Shown: one piece after another, positions 52,791-57,201 of the stretch
Position numbering within the stretch: the stretch's first letter is position 1
Layout: each line of letters begins with the position of its first letter
Position numbers and translations under genes: made by a program
The notes under the pieces: model-generated
The model's database searches: none
What the model was told of the DNA's origin: nothing
The model's input: only the letters and a program-made list of their open reading frames with translations
Origin: Chara braunii
Lineage: Eukaryota; Streptophyta; Charophyceae; Charales; Characeae
Reading direction: 5' to 3'
Assembly (NCBI GenBank): GCA_003427395.1
Contig: BFEA01000996.1
Location: 13,492-70,692 of the forward strand
DNA: 57,201 bases

Positions 52791-53084
52791 ACACTCGTGA
52801 TCAACATACCCAAAAACCTTCGGCGAATGCTCCACTGAAGCTTGCAAAGAATCTTGCAATTTTTCGTCAAAGAATTGAACTTCTTCCTTAGCGAATTTTT
52901 TTTTTAAGGTACACTTTCGTCAAAGAATAACAATTCTTTTATAGGTGGTAATAAACATTCCAATATTGTCCTTGAATGATCATAAAGTTTCGCCAATTTC
53001 TTTTCTCTTTGCTTACTTAGTTTTTATCTTTTGATACTTCGTTATTAAGCATCGCCTAATGTCATTTTCTTCCTCGAGTCCTCA

Positions 53085-54235
53085 ACCCTTACCCTATCCC
53101 CCCTCGTCGCCGAAATTCCAACCTCTTTGTTGTTTTTTTTGTCTTTAGTCACTTCAACATTGCTCCATCCCCTCTCGTCGCCGAATTTCAACCTCTTTGT
53201 GTTTTTTTTTGTCTCTGGTCACTTCACCCTTGTCCCATCCCTCCTCCTCGCCGAATTCCAACCTCTTTGTTCTCCTTTTTGTCTTTGGTCACTTCACCCT
53301 TGCCCCATCCCCCCTCGTCGCCGAATTCCAACCTCTTTGTTGTCCTTTTTGTCTTTGGTCACTTCACCCTTGNCCCATCCCCCCTCGTCGCCGAATTTCA
53401 ACCTCTTTGTTGTCCTTTTTGTCTTTGGTCACTTCACTCTTGCCCCATCCCCCCTCATCGTCGAATTTCAACCTCTTTGTTGTCCTNTCCTTTTTGTCTT
53501 TGGTCACTTCACTCTTGCCCCATCCCCCCTCATCGTCGAATTTCAACCTCTTTGTTGTCCTTTTTGTCTTTGGTCACTTCACCCTTGCCCCATCCACCCC
53601 CCTCTTTGAATTTCAACCTCTTTGTTGTCCTTTTTGTCCTTGGTCACTTCACCCTTGCCCCATCCCCCTTCGTCGCCGAATTCCAACCTCTTTGTTGTCC
53701 TTTTTATCTTTGGTCACTTCACCCTTGCCCCATCCCCCCTCCTCGCCGAATTTCAACCTTTTTGTTATCCTTTTTGTCTTTGTTCACTTCACCCTTGCCC
53801 CATCCCCCCTCGTCGTCGGATTCCAACCTCTTTGTTGTCCATTTTGTCTTTGGTCACTTCACCCTTGCCCCATCCCCCCTCGTCGCCGAATTCGAACCTC
53901 TTTGTTGTCCTTTTTGTTTTTGGTTACTTCACCCTTGCCCCATCCCCCCTCGTCGCCGAATTTCAACCTCTTTGTTGTCCTTTTTGTCTTTGGTCACTTT
54001 ACCCTTGCCCCATCCACCCTCCTCGCCGAATTCCAACCTCTTTGTTGTCCTTTTTGTCTTTGGTCACTTCACTCTTGCCCCGTCCCCCCTCGTCGCCGAA
54101 TTCCAACCTCTTTGTTGTTTTTTTTGCCTTTGGTCACTTCACCTGTGCCCCATTCCCCCTCGTCGCCGAATTCCAACCTCCTTGTTATCATGTTTGTCTT
54201 TGGTTACTTCACCCTTGCCCCATCCCCCGTCCTGC
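53085..54235 (+). repeat. 70-bp tandem array, forward orientation, about 16 copies
   Basis: Units read CCAACCTCTTTGTTGTCCTT, TTTGTCTTTGGTCACTTCAC, CCTTGCCCCATCCCCCCTCG and TCGCCGAATT. Seventy is not a multiple of three, so each reading frame cycles through all three phases and gives long hydrophobic ORFs that are repeat by-products. N bases lie at 53373 and 53487. Confidence 0.93.
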
Positions 54236-54730
54236 AAAGATAGCTTTGTTGTCTCCTTCCAACCATCAGAGGGGATGCATGTTGCCCGCCATCCCAACCA
54301 TGGTGGTCAAGGATGGGGTGGAGCCACCGGTGGGGGTCCGGCTAACACAAAGACCGAAGATTTTGTAAGTAGTTGCGCCTCCCTTTTCACCGTCCCTCAC
54401 CCCGAACCGCATATCAGCAGTGTCTAAGGCCAACACTCTCTCACACACCACACACAACTCACTCACACTCACACTCACACACGTATTGGCCAATGACTCT
54501 GCTAATACCAATCAGAGGTATCAAGCGGACTATCACCGCTGGTTGGCACTAAGTGCGACGTAAACGGTTTTCAAGACATGGTTGAAGGCCAACGAAAAAA
54601 AATAATAATAATAATAAGGAAAAAAACACAGTTTCAAATGGAGGGAAGGTGGGGAAGGCGTTCACTAAGGTAGAAGTTGCAACAGTGTTTTCCGGAATGC
54701 ATCTGACCAATATGTTTGAAAGAGTTTGTT
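54236..54730. other. No recognised gene
   Basis: Unique-looking sequence with a short CACA-rich stretch near 54450-54480 and an AAT run near 54600-54617. Confidence 0.5.
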
Positions 54731-54734
54731 CTCT

Positions 54735-54775
54735 TTTTGTTTAGTTTTTGTTTAGTTTTTGTTTAGTTTTTGTTC
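54735..54775. repeat. 13-bp tandem repeat
   Basis: TTTTTGTTTAG-type unit repeated three to four times. Confidence 0.85.
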
Positions 54776-54982
54776 CCGTGTCGTTGTAGTGCCCCGCCAG
54801 CCAGGCAGGGCGTGTTTAAGAGGTGACACGTAACTGTCTTGATATTGTGGCATCCTGTACCCGCCCTCAATCACATAAGGGAGTTTTTTTATTTTTTTTC
54901 TGTTCGTTCGTAAACGCCCGCTCTGAAGACACAACAATAACACCTCATAAAATGTATCTCGTGGTTATCGAGGTATTTAGAA

Positions 54983-54984
<2 letters not shown>

Positions 54985-55014
<30 letters not shown>
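54985..55014. repeat. Poly-T run
   Basis: About 30 consecutive T bases. Confidence 0.95.
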
Positions 55015-55254
55015 CTTCTCTTACGAAACTGACCCGGCCCGGCAAAACTCGGTGTGTAGTGAAAATCAAGCTCTGCAAAATGAGGGTCGGAGGTAGTGGT
55101 GGTTTAAATATTGAGTGCAATGAGTTTGAGAAAAAAAAATAAAAAATTGAGTAAGCAAAATAAAACAATACCTGAGTAACAAACTTGATTTTGAATGAAA
55201 CTCGTCTTAGTGTTTGGATGACTTGAGGGTTGAGATGACAATAAAAATGGGCAT

Positions 55255-55945
55255 ACAAACATCGTGGTGCCACCTACCGCCTCCGCCTGTTTAGTTTCAT
55301 TATAAGCCTACGACAACTTCAGATTCGAAACCAAATACGAATATCGTGGTACTAACTACAAACCCACTAGAGAACCCAAACCCACGACAACTTCAGATTT
55401 GACGCCAAATACAAACATCGTGGTTGAAATTCGACGCCAAATGCAAACATCTTGGTGTCGCCTACCGCCTCCACCTGTTTAGTTTTATTATAAGGGAACA
55501 GGGTGAAGTACACATCTTTTGATTTGTAGTTCCTTTATAATAAAACTAAACAGGCGGAGGCGGTAGGCGGCCAACTACAAACCCACTAAAGAACCCAAAC
55601 CCAGAAGAAGGTTGGCGTCGGCTTCTTATGGGTTTGTAGTTAGCGTTGACTTCTTTTGGGTTTGGGTTCTCTAGTGGGTTTGTAGTTGGCGTGGGCTTCT
55701 TGAGGGTTTTGGTTCTCTAGTGGGTTTGTAGTTGGCGTGAGCTTCTAGTGGGTTTGTAGTTGGCGTGGGCTTCTTGTGGGTTTGGGTTTTCTAGTGGGTT
55801 TGTAGTTGGCATGTGCTTCTTGTGGATTTGTAGTTGGCGTGGGTTTCGTGTGGGTTTAGGTTCAGGGCGATCGTGGTGCCGCCTACCGCCTCCGCCAATT
55901 TAGTTTTATTATAAAGGAGCAGGGTGGAGTAAACAGCTTCAGATT
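55255..55945. repeat. Mixed repeat block with GCCTACCGCCTCCGCC units
   Basis: Units of CATCGTGGTGCC-ACCTACCGCC and TTTAGTTTTATTATAAGGGAAC recur near 55260, 55440, 55880, 56180 and 56280. Between 55615 and 55855 a GTGGGTTTGTAGTTGGCGTG word recurs about six times. Confidence 0.8.
55459..55569. repeat. Long hairpin, 41-bp arms
   Basis: 55459-55499 and 55529-55569 are reverse complements with two mismatches in 41 positions, separated by 29 bp. Confidence 0.9.
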
Positions 55946-55964
55946 CGACGAAGAGCGGAGATGG

Positions 55965-57201
55965 GGCAAGGGTGAAGTGACCAGAGACAAAAAGAAAAAC
56001 AAAGAGGTTAAAATTCGGCGACGAGGGGGGATGGGGCAAGGGTGAAGTGACCAGAAACAAAAAGGAAGCCCACGCCAACTACAAACCCACAAGAAGCCCA
56101 CGACAACTTCAGATTCGACGCCAAATACAAACATCATTACAAGCCCACGACAACTTCAGATTTGACGTCAAATACAAACATCGTGGTACCGCCTACCGCC
56201 TCCGCCTGTTTCATTTTATTATAAGGGAACAGGGTGAAGTAAACAACTTCAGATTCGTCGACGCCAAATACAAACATCGTGGTACGCCTTCCGCCTCCGC
56301 CTGTTTAATTTTATTATAAGGGAACAGGGTGAAGTAAACAACTTCATATTCGACGAAGAGGGAGGATGGGGCAATGGTGAAGTTACCGGAGTCCAAAAGG
56401 ACAACAAAGAGGTTGAAATTCGACGAGGAGGGAGAATGGGGCAAGGGTGAAGTGACCTTCAGCGAGGAGGGGGGATGGGGCAAGGGTGAAGTGACCAAAG
56501 ACAAAAAAAAAAACAAAGAGATTAAAATTCGCCGAGGAGGGGGAATGGGGCAAGGGTGAAGTGACCAAAGACAAAAAGGATAACAAAGCAGTTGAATTCG
56601 GCGAGGAGGAGGGATGGAGCAAGGGTGAAGTGACCAAAGACAAAAAGGACGACAAAGAGATTGAAATTCGGCGACGAGGGGGGATGGGGCAAGGATAAAG
56701 TGACCAAAGATAAAAAAAACAACAAAGAGGTTAAAATTCCGCGACGAGGGTGGATGGGGCAAGGGTGAAGTTACCAAAGACAAAAAGGACAACAAAGAGG
56801 TTGAAATTTGACGAGGAGGGGGGATGGAGCAAGAGTGAAAAGACGAAAGACAAAAAGGACAACAAAGACGTTGAAAATTCGACGAGGAGGGGTGATAGGG
56901 CAAGGGTGACGTGACCAAAAGCAAAAAAATGAACAAAGAGGTTGAAATTCAGCGACGAGGGGGGATTGGGGCAAAGGTTAAGTGACCAAAGACAAAAAGG
57001 GCAACAAAGAGGTTGGAATTCGACGACGAGGGGGGATGGTGCAACGATAAAGTGACCAATGACAAAAAGGACAACAAAGAGGTTGGAAATCGACGAGAAG
57101 GGAGGGTGGGGCAAGGGTGAAGTGACCAAAGACAAAAAAGACAACAAAAAGGTTGAAATTCGACGATGTGAGGGGATGGGGCAAGGGTGAAGTGACCAAA
57201 G
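55965..57201 (-). repeat. 70-bp tandem array, reverse orientation
   Basis: Reverse complement of the unit at 53085-54235 (GATGGGGCAAGGGTGAAGTG, ACCAAAGACAAAAAGGACAA, CAAAGAGGTTGAAATTCG). A few units at 55965-56060 are separated from the main run (56360 to the window end) by repeats of the 55255 block. It continues past the window. Confidence 0.92.

Noticed and set aside
53127-54427. ORFs of 160-386 codons with LFVFGHFTLAPSPL repeats
   Set aside because: The peptide repeats because the DNA repeats with a 70-bp period in all frames. No start context or domain.

Overview
The window looks like nuclear DNA of a large, repeat-rich plant-lineage eukaryote. It has Ty3/gypsy LTR retrotransposons (one with a chromodomain), an 18-nt primer-binding site matching plant-type tRNA-Asp, T-rich intron-like segments, microsatellites, satellites and almost no intact genes. 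My best guess is a charophyte (streptophyte) alga such as Chara; this is inference, not a database match. Scattered N bases and two back-to-back Nextera transposase ends show a short-read draft assembly with local joining errors.

Layout. 1-5392: tandem copies of a ~1.2-kb repeat (pyrimidine minisatellite, GT microsatellite, ATTG palindromes), interrupted at 1298-2681 by an adapter-flanked foreign block. 5803-46038: one plus-strand, probably intron-containing gene, now a pseudogene. It encodes an acidic N-terminus, a ParB-like domain and a beta-class (N4-cytosine/N6-adenine type) DNA-methyltransferase-like domain. Two independent LTR retrotransposons split it. Element 1 (8185-17834, 9.65 kb, minus strand) is an old, decayed chromovirus. 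Element 2 (20004-45664, 25.66 kb, minus strand) is a giant Ty3/gypsy element with ~7.27-kb LTRs. Each insertion is flanked by a perfect 4-bp target-site duplication, and removing element plus one duplication leaves the methyltransferase reading frame continuous at both sites.

Element 2 is the most unusual object here. Its LTRs carry a TATA box and several ORFs downstream of it. Between primer-binding site and gag lie more ORFs. Several of these ORFs share a loose module: a D-[VLI]-[RH]-x-[YH]-[VL] strand, a charged helix, then another strand. They form an accessory ORF array about 8 kb long between promoter and gag. Near its 3' LTR a plus-strand (antisense) ORF follows its own TATA box, as in some plant Tat/Retand-type elements.

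46039-57201: no recognised genes. It holds degenerate arrays of a palindromic GATTATAG-TC-CTATAATC motif (also in the intron-like segment at 6376-7035), an inverted partner of a sequence at 6540-6689, CA/GT microsatellites, a 65-bp tandem array, and two 70-bp tandem arrays in opposite orientation. The long ORFs in these arrays are by-products of the repeats.
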